Origin: Nitrospira sp. CR1.1
GTDB taxonomy: Bacteria > Nitrospirota > Nitrospiria > Nitrospirales > Nitrospiraceae
DNA: 64,000 bases
Reading direction: 5' to 3'
Assembly (NCBI GenBank): GCA_014055465.1
Contig: WIAF01000005.1
Location: 124,001 to 188,000, forward strand
The position numbers were made by a program, and so were the translations under genes. Positions 37,138-45,916 of the stretch are shown piece by piece (positions within the stretch are counted from its first letter, which is position 1; the number at the start of each line of letters is the position of its first letter). The notes beneath the pieces are model-generated. The model searched no databases, was not told the origin of the DNA, and saw only the letters and a list, made by a program, of their open reading frames with translations.

Positions 37138-38283
37138 ATGAAGGCACACGTCACAGCATACGTTCGATACACGACCATATTGCTCGCCATCCTCCTGCCA
37201 CTCCAGGCGGCAGCGGTCGAATTTGTGTTTGTCGGATCACGCCAGATGGGTATGGGCGGAGCAGGTGTCGCCACAACGACCGACTCGCTCGCTACCTATT
37301 GGAATCCTGCTGGGATGGCGATGAGCAAGAAATTCGACATGCGGATTCAAGGCGGCGGCCAGGTGGTGGATCGCGGCGACGTCTTCGATACGATCAAAGA
37401 CATCAATAATGTGAACTTGAATGACACGTCGGCGGCCAATGTCGCCCGGCTGCAACAACACATCGATCGCATGAACAAACCTGGCACCAATCTGACGGCG
37501 GCCGCTTCCGGCGGATTTTACGTGAAGGGCAACTTCGGCGAACACGCGTTGGGATTTAACGTGTCGGATGTCGCCACAGCCGGCGGCTTTTTACGCGGCC
37601 CGGTCGGCTTTACGAACAACGGCACTAATCTGACCGTCAACGGGCAATTCGCCATGAACGGACTGGAAGTCCGGCAGGCCGCGATGTCGTATGCCTATGC
37701 GTTCATGGATCGGATCTTTTCCATCGGCGTCACCGGCAAGGTCATCCAAGGCGCGGCCTACACCGGCGCCACCAATATCCGTGGCGCAAGCGACGATATG
37801 AAGGTCTTCGAGGACATCGGGCGCGCCAAGATCTCAACCGCGCTCGGCATCGACATCGGCGCCATGTTCCGGCCCTCGTCCTGGTTGCGGATGGGTATCG
37901 TCGCTAAGGATATCAACGCGCCGACCTTCGATGCGCCGAACGGGGACAAATTCAAATTGTTACCACAAGTCCGAACCGGCATCGCCGTGAACCCATACAA
38001 CTCTCTGACGCTCACGGCTGATGTGGATATTACGAAGAACAATACCCTCACTCCCGGTGTGTACAGCCAGGTCCTGAGCCTCGGCGCAGAACAGACAATT
38101 CTCTCCGAGCTATTGTCCTTTCGACTCGGCGCGTTCAAAAATATGCAGGATGCCAAAACACCATTTATCCAGACGGCAGGCTTCGGCATTCGTGTCCTAG
38201 CCTTGCGCATCGATATCGCCGGCGGGTATGATTTCAGGGACCAGGCTGCCCTGGCCTCTGGATCTATCGCCGTGACCTTCTAG
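37138..38283 (+). CDS. TraF-like (FadL-style) outer-membrane beta-barrel protein
   Basis: 381 residues with a signal peptide ending near QAAA. It matches the TraF_2 family of conjugal transfer-like proteins, related in fold to FadL barrels: the N-terminal GSRQMGMGGAGVATTTDSLATYWNPAGMA motif, seen here in two adjoining halves, followed by alternating amphipathic strands to a C-terminal aromatic residue (GSIAVTF), as usual for outer-membrane barrels. No conjugation genes are nearby, so a transfer role is unlikely; transport of a hydrophobic compound is possible. A lipoprotein gene follows closely. Confidence 0.78.
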   Translation: MKAHVTAYVRYTTILLAILLPLQAAAVEFVFVGSRQMGMGGAGVATTTDSLATYWNPAGMAMSKKFDMRIQGGGQVVDRGDVFDTIKDINNVNLNDTSAANVARLQQHIDRMNKPGTNLTAAASGGFYVKGNFGEHALGFNVSDVATAGGFLRGPVGFTNNGTNLTVNGQFAMNGLEVRQAAMSYAYAFMDRIFSIGVTGKVIQGAAYTGATNIRGASDDMKVFEDIGRAKISTALGIDIGAMFRPSSWLRMGIVAKDINAPTFDAPNGDKFKLLPQVRTGIAVNPYNSLTLTADVDITKNNTLTPGVYSQVLSLGAEQTILSELLSFRLGAFKNMQDAKTPFIQTAGFGIRVLALRIDIAGGYDFRDQAALASGSIAVTF

Positions 38284-38330
38284 GGTCGCGTCCGGCAGTG
38301 AATCGATTTGCTACACTTGTTATACGAACC

Positions 38331-38936
38331 ATGACACGTCACACAGTTTCTACCATCAGTGTTGTTCTCTGCCTCGTGATAACTGCCCTGCTGGCAGGCT
38401 GCGGGGGCTTGCAGGAAATGTGGGAAGGACCGGCCGCGCGGGGCTTTTACCCGAAAACTATGGCGATTCTTCCGATTTCGGGGACCTATGACAGCGCTCG
38501 TGAAGACGTCGAGGAGGTGGTCGCGAAAGTCCTGATCAAGAGCCGCCGGGTCGAAAAGGTCGTACCGCCCGATCAGGTCACCGACACGTTCCAGACCACA
38601 AAAGATGCCTTCGATGCGCTGGTGATGTATTTTTCACGGATGGAAACAACCGGCCAATCAGACAAGAGTTCCGCGATCAAGATCGGGCATGCCCTGGGCG
38701 CCGATTCCCTGCTGGTGGTCAAGGTGAATGCGTGGGAATACACACGGGAAGAGGGCGACAACATCGCCCGTGTTGGATTGAGTATGCGGCTGGTGGACGC
38801 GATTAACGGCGCCATCGTCTGGAAGGCGCGCCATCAGGTGCAGGAAAGTTATCTCTTCATCCGCCCCGATATGAAGGATCTGGCCACCAAACTGGCAGCC
38901 GACATGATCAAATATATGCCGCCTGAAAAACGCTGA
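38331..38936 (+). CDS. Lipoprotein with CsgG/LpoB-like pattern
   Basis: 201 residues from ATG at 38331, giving a clean lipoprotein signal (LLAGC, Cys24); a GTG at 38298 is an alternative. The mature sequence alternates strands and helices: FYPKTMAILPISGTYDSA, VVAKVLIKSRRVEKVVPPDQV, IKIGHALGADSLLVVKVNAWE and SMRLVDAINGAIVWKARHQV. This resembles the anticodon-binding-like fold of CsgG, LpoB and GNA1162-type lipoproteins. It follows the TraF-like gene and may be co-transcribed. Function not established. Confidence 0.7.
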   Translation: MTRHTVSTISVVLCLVITALLAGCGGLQEMWEGPAARGFYPKTMAILPISGTYDSAREDVEEVVAKVLIKSRRVEKVVPPDQVTDTFQTTKDAFDALVMYFSRMETTGQSDKSSAIKIGHALGADSLLVVKVNAWEYTREEGDNIARVGLSMRLVDAINGAIVWKARHQVQESYLFIRPDMKDLATKLAADMIKYMPPEKR

Positions 38937-38951
38937 CCTTGCGCAATCCGG

Positions 38952-40010
38952 TCAGGCCCTGCCACCGCCCGCTCCCCTTCTGAGATTATCGATCGCAAGC
39001 CCGAACTGATTTGAGAGACTCGCCAGTTCCAACACATCCCAATTGCTGAACGGCTTACCGCTGCGCCGATTCACCACTTCGAGCACCCCGACCGCCCGGG
39101 CGCCCATCCGGACCGGAACAGACACAAGCGATGCGACCGACAGAGCGGCCTGCCATCCATGACCTGCCACCAAGCGGGCGTCCTGCCGGCCCTGAGTGAT
39201 GAGGACCGCCTGCCCCGTGCGATACACCCCCGCGGCAATGGTCGATTGCAACGCCGTGAGTCCCGACGCGCGTTCTCCGCCGATGGCGGACAGCGTCAAC
39301 GTCCCGTCGGCAGCCACCAGAAACAGCGCGCCGGCCTCCGCTTCGACCAATCGAACTGCCGCATCCAATGCCCGCCGCAATTTTTCTCCCTCGGCCAGGG
39401 ACGAATTCAAGATATCGCTCACCTGCTCCATATGCTGAATGCGAAGAATCTTGGCGGCATATTTGACGGTCAACCGGGCGTGGTCCAGCAGAATCGCCAA
39501 CCAGGGTTCCACCGCCGTCAGGAGCGATAGGAGTTTGCGCGAGGGCAACCGCTGAGACTTTCCTGTCCGGAACATGGCGACCCCGTCCAATCGGTTGATC
39601 CGATGCAATCGGACCGCATGCAACTCGCCACTGACAACCTGAGAATTCTCCTCCGTTTTCTTCAACCCCTCCTGCCAGAGTTCCGTCACGGATGGATCGT
39701 TGCTGCCTGCTTCAGCCAGACAGGCCATCTCACGGGTTTGCTCGTCACGCACATACAGCGCCACAGCCTGGACCTTGGTCACCTGCAGGAACAATTGTAC
39801 GAACACCGCAGCCACACCGATCGGCGAGCGCCCTTCACCCTCGGCACTCGACAGGGTGTTGAACAGCCCCTGCTGCAGCGTACGCAGGAGCCGATCTTCG
39901 CCTATTGGAGCCGGCTTGCGGACAGCGGTTTTTCTCCGCGCGGCGACTGACGAATTCGTGGATGTCGTCTTACGGGTGGTTCGAGTGACCTTACGGCGAG
40001 CTACGGCCAT
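38952..40010 (-). CDS. GAF-domain protein with basic N-terminus
   Basis: 352 residues from ATG at 40010; an extension to 40067 has no support. The first 40 residues are Lys/Arg/Thr-rich. A C-terminal GAF domain (about 200-345) shows the family pattern RRALDAAVRLVEAEAGALFLVAADGTLTLSAIGGE, split here in two adjoining parts, then SLVSVPVRMGARAVGVLEVVNRRSGKPFSNWDVLELASLSNQFGLAI in two parts. A weaker GAF-like region lies at about 60-170. No output domain is present, so it probably senses a ligand and acts through a partner. Confidence 0.8.
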   Translation of the reverse strand: MAVARRKVTRTTRKTTSTNSSVAARRKTAVRKPAPIGEDRLLRTLQQGLFNTLSSAEGEGRSPIGVAAVFVQLFLQVTKVQAVALYVRDEQTREMACLAEAGSNDPSVTELWQEGLKKTEENSQVVSGELHAVRLHRINRLDGVAMFRTGKSQRLPSRKLLSLLTAVEPWLAILLDHARLTVKYAAKILRIQHMEQVSDILNSSLAEGEKLRRALDAAVRLVEAEAGALFLVAADGTLTLSAIGGERASGLTALQSTIAAGVYRTGQAVLITQGRQDARLVAGHGWQAALSVASLVSVPVRMGARAVGVLEVVNRRSGKPFSNWDVLELASLSNQFGLAIDNLRRGAGGGRA

Positions 40011-40211
40011 GGCATCTCCTCGTGTGAACTGTCCATCGTTGCGAGGCAGAGCGCGACCGCTCTGCATGATTGTTGCTGAATGTTGATAGGGGGCACGAGA
40101 CCGAGATGGATGCGAGTCAGGCCTGATGTCGAAGAATCACGCGCGATCGGCCTGCAAACAGAATCGGAAACGAACGAAGATGATGACGAGTGGATGCCGA
40201 AGGTAACCCGG

Positions 40212-41012
40212 TTATCCGGGCTGCATGGCAGCCTTGAGGGAACGAACGAAGGACCCCACTTCGTGAACGAGACGGCCATCCTGCCCATGTTCTCCAACAC
40301 GACGGACAATCGCACTCCCGACGATGACGCCATCCGCAGTCTCAGCGACCCGCGCGGCATCTTCCGGCGTGGCGACGCCGAATCCCACGGCAACGGGTGT
40401 CTTGGTGTGCTTCCTGATCTTGGCGACGTTGTCTCGCACGCCCGCCATGTCGTTCAGTTTAGCCCCAGTAATACCTGTGAGGGAAACATAATAGACAAAT
40501 CCGCCGGACTCCTTCGCCACGTAGGCGCGGCGTGACGCCGTGCTGGTGGGCGCCAGGAGAAAAATCAGGTGCAGGCCAGCCGCAGCCGCCGGCTGGCGGA
40601 GCGGTTCCGCTTCGTCGGGCGGCATGTCCGGGACGATGAGGCCGTCGACGCCAGCCGCAGCGGCTTTGCTGCAAAAGTCTGCTTCTCCAAACGCATGAAT
40701 GTTGTTGTAATAGGCCATCAGGACGATAGGGATTTGGGTCGTGGCGCGCAGACGTGTCACCGCCTCGAGAATCCTGCGGAGCGAGGTGCCGCTTTGCAAC
40801 CCGCGCTCGGCTGCCTGTTGAATCACCGGCCCATCCGCGATGGGATCGGAAAAGGGCACACCCAATTCAATGATGTCGGCCCCCGCCCGCTCCAGTTCGA
40901 GCACCAACTGTTCCGTCTCCTGCAACGACGGATCACCGGCCATGATATAGGTGATGAGGGCTTTCTCTCCCTTCGCTTTCAACCGCCCGAACGTCTGATC
41001 TAAACGATTCAT
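40212..41012 (-). CDS. trpA: Tryptophan synthase alpha subunit
   Basis: 266 residues, standard length. The TIM-barrel motifs are intact: LITYIMAGDPSLQET, LELGVPFSDPIADGPVIQ (catalytic Glu in the IELG segment), LIVPDMPPDEAEP (catalytic Asp), VYYVSLTGITGAK and VGFGVATPEDAARV. It cleaves indole-3-glycerol phosphate to indole, which is channelled to TrpB. It is the last gene of the operon. The 165-base gap to trpB holds a 123-bp palindromic repeat. Confidence 0.96.
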   Translation of the reverse strand: MNRLDQTFGRLKAKGEKALITYIMAGDPSLQETEQLVLELERAGADIIELGVPFSDPIADGPVIQQAAERGLQSGTSLRRILEAVTRLRATTQIPIVLMAYYNNIHAFGEADFCSKAAAAGVDGLIVPDMPPDEAEPLRQPAAAAGLHLIFLLAPTSTASRRAYVAKESGGFVYYVSLTGITGAKLNDMAGVRDNVAKIRKHTKTPVAVGFGVATPEDAARVAETADGVIVGSAIVRRVGEHGQDGRLVHEVGSFVRSLKAAMQPG

Positions 41013-41054
41013 CTCGATATACCTCTGCCTCTCGATCGTCCTAAAAGCTAATCA

Positions 41055-41177
41055 CAGGAGGTTCAAAACGATCATCCAGCGCGGCCGCAGCAAGCGCGGA
41101 GGTGAGGCGTACTCCTGCAGTACGTCGAACCTCTGCACGCCGCGAGAACAAAGCTGGAGGCCGTTTTCAACCTCCTG
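41055..41177 (-). repeat. 123-bp palindromic intergenic repeat, copy A
   Basis: The ends are near-perfect inverted repeats: CAGGAGGTTCAAAACG at the left, and the reverse complement of the right end reads CAGGAGGTTGAAAACG. The element begins immediately after the trpB stop and ends 42 bases before the trpA start. Compared with 55511-55633 it has the same length and, in opposite orientation, shares blocks such as TCCAGC..GGCCGCAGCAAGC and GGCGTAC. In the trp mRNA it would fold into a long hairpin. Confidence 0.75.
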
Positions 41178-42368
41178 CTAGAGGGTCACGCCTTTGATTC
41201 GGGCCACCTGCTGCACATCTTTATCACCACGACCCGACAGGTTCACCACGATGATCTGATGCTTTTTCATGCGGGGCGCACACTTCACCACCTCCGCGAT
41301 GGCATGGGCACTTTCCAGTGCCGGCATGATGCCCTCTTCCCGCGCAAGCAAGTCGAAGGCGGCCAGGGCTTCATCGTCGGTCGCCGAGGTGTATTCCGCC
41401 CGGTTGGTTTCTTTGTGATAACTATGCTCCGGGCCCACCGCCGCATAATCCAACCCGGCCGAGACGGAATGCGTGAGGTTGACCTGGCCGTTCTCGTCTT
41501 GCAGGAGATACGTCATCGTTCCCTGAAGCACGCCGGGGCGGCCACCCGCGAACCGGGCCGCATGTTTCCCGCTCTCCACGCCGAGGCCAGCGGCTTCCAC
41601 TCCGACCATCCTCACCTTCTTGTCCGGGACAAAGGCATGGAACAGCCCCATGGCATTACTTCCGCCGCCGACACAGGCGATCAGGCAATCCGGGAGACGT
41701 CCTTCAGCGGCCAGAATCTGCTTGCGAGCCTCACGCCCGATCACGGCCTGAAAGTCCCGGATCATCATCGGATAGGGATGGGCGCCGAGGACCGACCCGA
41801 GCACATAGTGCGTGGTCCGCACATTGGTCGTCCAATCCCGCATGGCCTCGCTGATGGCATCTTTCAAGGTCCGGCTACCGGCGTCCACACCCGTCACCTT
41901 CGACCCGAGCAGCCGCATTCGGAAAACATTCAATGCCTGCCGCTGCATGTCTTCCGTGCCCATGTAAATTTCGCATTCGAGCCCGAACATCGCCGCCACC
42001 GTTGCCGTCGCCACTCCATGCTGACCCGCGCCGGTCTCGGCGATGAGCCGCGGTTTCTTCATTCGGCGCGCGAGCAACGCCTGTCCGATCGCATTGTTGA
42101 TCTTATGGGCGCCGGTATGGCACAGATCTTCCCGCTTCAGATAAATCTTTGCGCCGCCCAGCCGCTTCGTCAGGCGTTGAGCAAAATACAGGGGCGTCGG
42201 CCGTCCGACATATTCTTTGAGATAGTGTTTCAGTTCAGTTTGAAAACTCTTATCCTTGCGCGTGCGCTGGTACGCCTCTTCCAACTCCAGCAGCGCCGGC
42301 ATCAGAGTTTCTGGTACATATCGCCCACCGTAGGGTCCGAACCGCCCATGTCGATCTGGTATCGCCAT
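41178..42368 (-). CDS. trpB: Tryptophan synthase beta subunit
   Basis: 396 residues. It has the TrpB1 features [17 protein letters not shown] at the N-terminus, the PLP lysine in HTGAHKINN, the [10 protein letters not shown] loop, the phosphate-binding glycines [12 protein letters not shown], and [13 protein letters not shown]. It condenses indole with serine to form tryptophan. The upstream gap to trpF (87 bases) contains a truncated copy of the palindromic repeat. Confidence 0.97.
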   Translation of the reverse strand: MAIPDRHGRFGPYGGRYVPETLMPALLELEEAYQRTRKDKSFQTELKHYLKEYVGRPTPLYFAQRLTKRLGGAKIYLKREDLCHTGAHKINNAIGQALLARRMKKPRLIAETGAGQHGVATATVAAMFGLECEIYMGTEDMQRQALNVFRMRLLGSKVTGVDAGSRTLKDAISEAMRDWTTNVRTTHYVLGSVLGAHPYPMMIRDFQAVIGREARKQILAAEGRLPDCLIACVGGGSNAMGLFHAFVPDKKVRMVGVEAAGLGVESGKHAARFAGGRPGVLQGTMTYLLQDENGQVNLTHSVSAGLDYAAVGPEHSYHKETNRAEYTSATDDEALAAFDLLAREEGIMPALESAHAIAEVVKCAPRMKKHQIIVVNLSGRGDKDVQQVARIKGVTL

Positions 42369-42406
42369 GTGTCTTCCTTCAGCTAATCTAGAAAGTGAAA
42401 GTATAA

Positions 42407-42451
42407 CAGGATGCTGAAAACGTCCGCCAGCCTCGGCTCCGTAGCGAAGTG
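42407..42451 (+). repeat. Truncated copy of the palindromic repeat
   Basis: CAGGATGCTGAAAACG followed by TCCGCCAGC matches one end of the 123-bp element (CAGGATGCTGAAAAAG...CCACCAGC in copy B; the reverse end of copy A also fits). Similarity fades after about 45 bases. It lies between trpF and trpB. Confidence 0.55.
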
Positions 42452-42455
42452 AACT

Positions 42456-43088
42456 TTATCGCGGTAGACGCTTCACGGCTTCCACAAACGCCCGGACTTT
42501 TGCGTGGTCCTTTTTTCCAGGCTTCGCCTCAACGCCGCTGCTAACGTCGACGCCGTACGGACGGACCTGTTCGATGGCTTGAGTGACGTTGTCGGAAGTC
42601 AGCCCGCCGGCGAGCAGAATGCGCGCGACCGATGCAGCTTCGGCAGCCAATGACCAATCAGCCACCTGCCCCGTCCCGCCATAGGCGTCGGGAGAAAAAG
42701 CATCCACCAAAAAACCGCGCACGCCCGCGCGGCCCTGCAACTCAGCCAACGCAAGAAACGATTGCCGGTCCTTGAGGCGTATGGCTTTGAGTACCGGGCG
42801 GCCCAACGACTCGCAGTAGGCGGCGGTCTCATCGCCGTGGAGCTGCGCTAGGGCAAGCCCACAGCTGTCCATAATGTCCCGCACGACCCTGGCTTCTTCA
42901 TTTACAAACACGCCAATCGGCAGCACAAACGGGGGCAATTCCCTGATGATCGCCTTCACCACTGCCGTTTCCGCACAGCGAGGACTCTTCTTATGAAACA
43001 CAAAGCCGAGCGCATCCGCGCCGGCCTCCACCGCCACCGCCGCATCCTCAACGTTCGTCAACCCGCAGATTTTGACCTTTACGGTCAT
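42456..43088 (-). CDS. trpF: Phosphoribosylanthranilate isomerase
   Basis: 210 residues, the usual size. The catalytic cysteine is in VKICGLTNVEDA (about residue 8) and the catalytic aspartate in FLVDAFSPDAYGGTGQ. ILLAGGLTSDNV and GVDVSSGVEAKPGKKDHAKV form the phosphate-binding end of the barrel. It converts phosphoribosylanthranilate to CdRP. It follows the small lipoprotein gene by 3 bases. Confidence 0.96.
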   Translation of the reverse strand: MTVKVKICGLTNVEDAAVAVEAGADALGFVFHKKSPRCAETAVVKAIIRELPPFVLPIGVFVNEEARVVRDIMDSCGLALAQLHGDETAAYCESLGRPVLKAIRLKDRQSFLALAELQGRAGVRGFLVDAFSPDAYGGTGQVADWSLAAEAASVARILLAGGLTSDNVTQAIEQVRPYGVDVSSGVEAKPGKKDHAKVRAFVEAVKRLPR

Positions 43089-43091
43089 GCG

Positions 43092-43406
43092 TCAACAGCT
43101 CGTCTTGCTTTTTTGCATGCCATAGAAGCCGCGATAGGACCATTGGCAGGCCTGTCCCTTGGGATTAAAGGTCAACCCGATCAAATCCTGTCGCCCGTCC
43201 TGCTGCGGAATCATCCATTCGCAGACTTCTCCTCCGTCTTTGAACGAATGGCAGCGGGTGGGAATGCCCATCTCCTTGATGCGATCGTCTTTGCTGCTGC
43301 CCATCCAGGAGTCCCACTTGGGGGAGTATTCATGAATCTCCTGGTTCACGCAGCCGGCCAGCGTCAGCACCCCCGCCATCAGACCAACAGAAAGCAGCGT
43401 CCTCAT
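43092..43406 (-). CDS. Small lipoprotein inserted in the trp operon
   Basis: 104 residues with a lipobox at LTLAGC (Cys19). The mature part (WMGSSKDDRIKEMGIPTRCHSFKDGGEVCEW in two halves) follows a pattern common in small BamE/SmpA-like lipoproteins, where a G-x-S-x-D-x-x-x-x-x-x-G-x-P block precedes beta strands. Five further cysteines are present. Its start overlaps the trpC stop by 4 bases (ATGA) and trpF begins 3 bases after its stop, so it is fully embedded in the trp transcript. Tryptophan synthesis needs no such protein, so the link is unexplained. Confidence 0.8.
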   Translation of the reverse strand: MRTLLSVGLMAGVLTLAGCVNQEIHEYSPKWDSWMGSSKDDRIKEMGIPTRCHSFKDGGEVCEWMIPQQDGRQDLIGLTFNPKGQACQWSYRGFYGMQKSKTSC

Positions 43407-44227
43407 GAGTTCTCCTTTGCAGGTTCGTCACCCAGCAGTTCGCGAATCTTTGCGCCGGTATCCTGCGCTCTGATCAGAGATTCACCGATCAACATGGCAT
43501 GCACGCCGGCTTCCACCAATCGCAGCACATCGTTTCGTGTATGAATGCCGCTCTCGCTGACAATCAGCTTATCGCCGGGAATCCGCTTCGCCAGGCGAAG
43601 GGTTACTCCAAGGTCCGTTGAGAAGGTCTTGAGGTCGCGATTGTTGATCCCGATGAGCCGTACGTCCGGCAGCCATTCGAGCACCAGGTCGAGTTCCCGC
43701 TCATGATGCGTCTCCACGAGCACATCCAGCGACAACTCTTTGGCAAGCGCAGAAAAGTCGATCAATTGACGTTTTTCCAGCCCAGCCACGATCAACAAGA
43801 CTGCGTCGGCGCCATAGGCTCGGGCCTCATAAAACTGAATATCCGCAACCATGAATTCTTTATTCAGCGCAGGCAGGCCGACCTTGCGCTTGACATCGGC
43901 CAAGTATGCCAGGTCGCCCTGAAAAAAATCCTTGTCCGTCAGCACGGACACCGCCGAGGCTCCGTGCTCCCGATAGGCTTCGGCGATCTTGACCGGCTCG
44001 AACCGTTGCTCGAATTCTGGCCGCAAAAGCCCCAGGCTGGGAGACGCCTTTTTCACTTCGGCAATCAAGGCCGGTCTGGTCGGTGTACGGCGTGCGTCGA
44101 GAGTAACCGCAAATCCCAGCGTCGGACCGGCATCACGGATCCTGGTTTTCAGGTCGGCCAAATAGCCACGGCTGTTCTTATGGCGAAGTTCCGCTTTCTT
44201 ATGTTCGAGAATTCGATCGAGAATCAC
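43403..44227 (-). CDS. trpC: Indole-3-glycerol phosphate synthase
   Basis: 274 residues. Family blocks are ILDRILEHKKAEL at the N-terminus, LIAEVKKASPSLGLL (catalytic Lys), AVSVLTDKDFFQGDLAYL, KEFMVADIQFYEARAYGADAVLL, LIGINNRDLKTF and VSESGIHTRND. It closes the indole ring from CdRP. It lies 4 bases downstream of trpD and overlaps the embedded lipoprotein gene. Confidence 0.96.
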   Translation of the reverse strand: MILDRILEHKKAELRHKNSRGYLADLKTRIRDAGPTLGFAVTLDARRTPTRPALIAEVKKASPSLGLLRPEFEQRFEPVKIAEAYREHGASAVSVLTDKDFFQGDLAYLADVKRKVGLPALNKEFMVADIQFYEARAYGADAVLLIVAGLEKRQLIDFSALAKELSLDVLVETHHERELDLVLEWLPDVRLIGINNRDLKTFSTDLGVTLRLAKRIPGDKLIVSESGIHTRNDVLRLVEAGVHAMLIGESLIRAQDTGAKIRELLGDEPAKENS

Positions 44228-44231
44228 AATG

Positions 44232-45248
44232 TCACGAGGCCTTCTTGGTAAATGCGATCAGTTGTTCCAACTTCTCCATGGCCGCACCGGCGTCGATCGT
44301 CCGCTCAGCCAGATCAAATCCCTCTTGCAGAGTCTTGGCCTTGCGTCCTGCCACGAGCGCGGATGCCGCGTTAAGGCAGACGATATCGCGCTTCGGTCCT
44401 TTGCGGCCCCTAAAGATGTCGCGCGTGATGGCGGCGTTGTCCTCGGCGCTCCCGCCAACCAAGTCTTTCGGCCGGACGCGCGTGAGCCCGAACTCTGAGG
44501 GATCGATGGTGTAACTGGAGACTACGCCCGCCTTGCCCTCGGATATTCTGGTGCGGTCCGTAATAGTCATTTCGTCCAAACCGTCCATCCCGTGCACGAC
44601 AAAACAATGTTGCGCGCCAAGATGAACCAGCACCTTGGCTAACAGCTCTGTCAGGCCGGCATCGAATACCCCGACGACCTGTAGGCGAGCCCCCGCCGGA
44701 TTCGTCAAGGGGCCGAGGATATTCAGCAGCGTGCGAATGCCCAGTTCTTGCCTCGGTTGAGCGCAATGTTTCATGGCGCTGTGGTATAGCGGCGCAAACA
44801 GAAATCCGATGCCCACCTCGTTGACGCAATCGGCGACGCGCTCTGGCGGAAGATGGATCTCTATGCCCAAGGCCCCCAGCACATCGGCGCTTCCGGACTT
44901 CGACGACACCGAGCGATTGCCATGTTTCGCAACAGTGAGTCCGGCTCCCGCCACGACAAAGGCCGCCGTCGTCGAAATGTTGAAGGTATGGGCCCGGTCT
45001 CCGCCGGTGCCACAGGTATCCACCACCAAAGAATCCTTGACCCGGATGTGCGTCGCCCTGGCGCGCATCGCTAAGACTGATCCTGCGATCTCCTCCACCG
45101 TCTCGCCCTTCATGCGCAGGCCCATAAGATAGGCGGCAATTTGGGCGCACGTGGCGGATCCGTCCATGATCTCGCCCATCACCGTCTCGGCCTCCTGCTC
45201 GGTCAGGTCAGCGCGGTCGGCGAGTTTGTTAATGGCATCTTTGATCAT
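44232..45248 (-). CDS. trpD: Anthranilate phosphoribosyltransferase
   Basis: 338 residues from ATG at 45248; the longer open frame to 45434 is a shadow of trpG. Motifs are VDTCGTGGDRAHTFNIST (PRPP/phosphate loop), VAKHGNRSVSSKSGSADVLGALG, NILGPLTNPAGA and VVHGMDGLDEMT. It transfers phosphoribose from PRPP to anthranilate. The trpG gene ends 43 bases upstream. Confidence 0.96.
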   Translation of the reverse strand: MIKDAINKLADRADLTEQEAETVMGEIMDGSATCAQIAAYLMGLRMKGETVEEIAGSVLAMRARATHIRVKDSLVVDTCGTGGDRAHTFNISTTAAFVVAGAGLTVAKHGNRSVSSKSGSADVLGALGIEIHLPPERVADCVNEVGIGFLFAPLYHSAMKHCAQPRQELGIRTLLNILGPLTNPAGARLQVVGVFDAGLTELLAKVLVHLGAQHCFVVHGMDGLDEMTITDRTRISEGKAGVVSSYTIDPSEFGLTRVRPKDLVGGSAEDNAAITRDIFRGRKGPKRDIVCLNAASALVAGRKAKTLQEGFDLAERTIDAGAAMEKLEQLIAFTKKAS

Positions 45249-45291
45249 GGGTACACACCGATGGGAGGCGGCGGCGCACCGGCCCGCCCAG

Positions 45292-45855
45292 CTATAACTT
45301 GAGGAAGTTGTGCAGCAGCTCCTTGCCGGCCGTGGTGAGAATCGATTCGGGATGGAATTGCACCCCCTCGATGCCCAGCGTCTTGTGCCGCATGCCCATG
45401 ATTTCGCCCTCGGCGGTTTCCGCGCTGATCTCAAAACAATCGGGCAGATTCGTCCGGTTCACGATGAGCGAATGGTAACGGGTGGCTTCGAAGGGATTCG
45501 GCAGATTGCGAAACAATGTCCGCCCGTCATGGCGGACCATCGAGGTCTTTCCATGCATGAGGCGCTCGGCGCGAATCACCTCCCCGCCGAAGGCGACGGC
45601 GAGGGATTGATGGCCGAGGCAGACGCCCAGCAATGGCAACTTGCCACCGAAATGCTTGATCGCCTCCACCGAGACGCCGGCTTCATTCGGCGTGCAAGGC
45701 CCCGGTGAAATAACGAGCCGGCGAGGCTTCAAGGCTTCCATCTCCGGAATGGAAATTTTATCGTTTCGATACACGACCACGTCTTCCCCCAACTCGCCGA
45801 AGTATTGGACGAGGTTGTAGGTAAAGGAATCGTAATTATCGATCATCAACAACAT
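45292..45855 (-). CDS. trpG: Anthranilate synthase glutaminase subunit (TrpG/PabA)
   Basis: 187 residues, a class I glutamine amidotransferase. The nucleophile Cys is in [17 protein letters not shown], the catalytic His/Glu pair in [11 protein letters not shown], and the oxyanion block in [13 protein letters not shown]. It supplies ammonia to TrpE. PabA can be shared with p-aminobenzoate synthesis and sequence alone cannot rule that out. The position directly after trpE supports the trp role. Confidence 0.95.
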   Translation of the reverse strand: MLLMIDNYDSFTYNLVQYFGELGEDVVVYRNDKISIPEMEALKPRRLVISPGPCTPNEAGVSVEAIKHFGGKLPLLGVCLGHQSLAVAFGGEVIRAERLMHGKTSMVRHDGRTLFRNLPNPFEATRYHSLIVNRTNLPDCFEISAETAEGEIMGMRHKTLGIEGVQFHPESILTTAGKELLHNFLKL

Positions 45856-45868
45856 GGTGTCTGCTCGT

Positions 45869-45915
45869 GGTTCACGCGTTTCACGTGTTACGTCTTACCG
45901 TTCACGTTTCACGCG
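45869..45915. repeat. Short TTCACG-rich repeat between trpE and trpG
   Basis: Four TTCACG units lie within 45 bases (starting at 45871, 45880, 45901 and 45908), in runs such as TTCACGCGTTTCACGTG and TTCACGTTTCACGCG. A related ATTTCACGTT occurs before lolD near 36343. This looks like simple intergenic repeat filler. Confidence 0.4.
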
Positions 45916-45916
45916 T

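Noticed and set aside
44410..45150. Long minus-strand frame of 246 codons within trpD
   Set aside because: It is an out-of-frame shadow of trpD, whose own frame has all family motifs.
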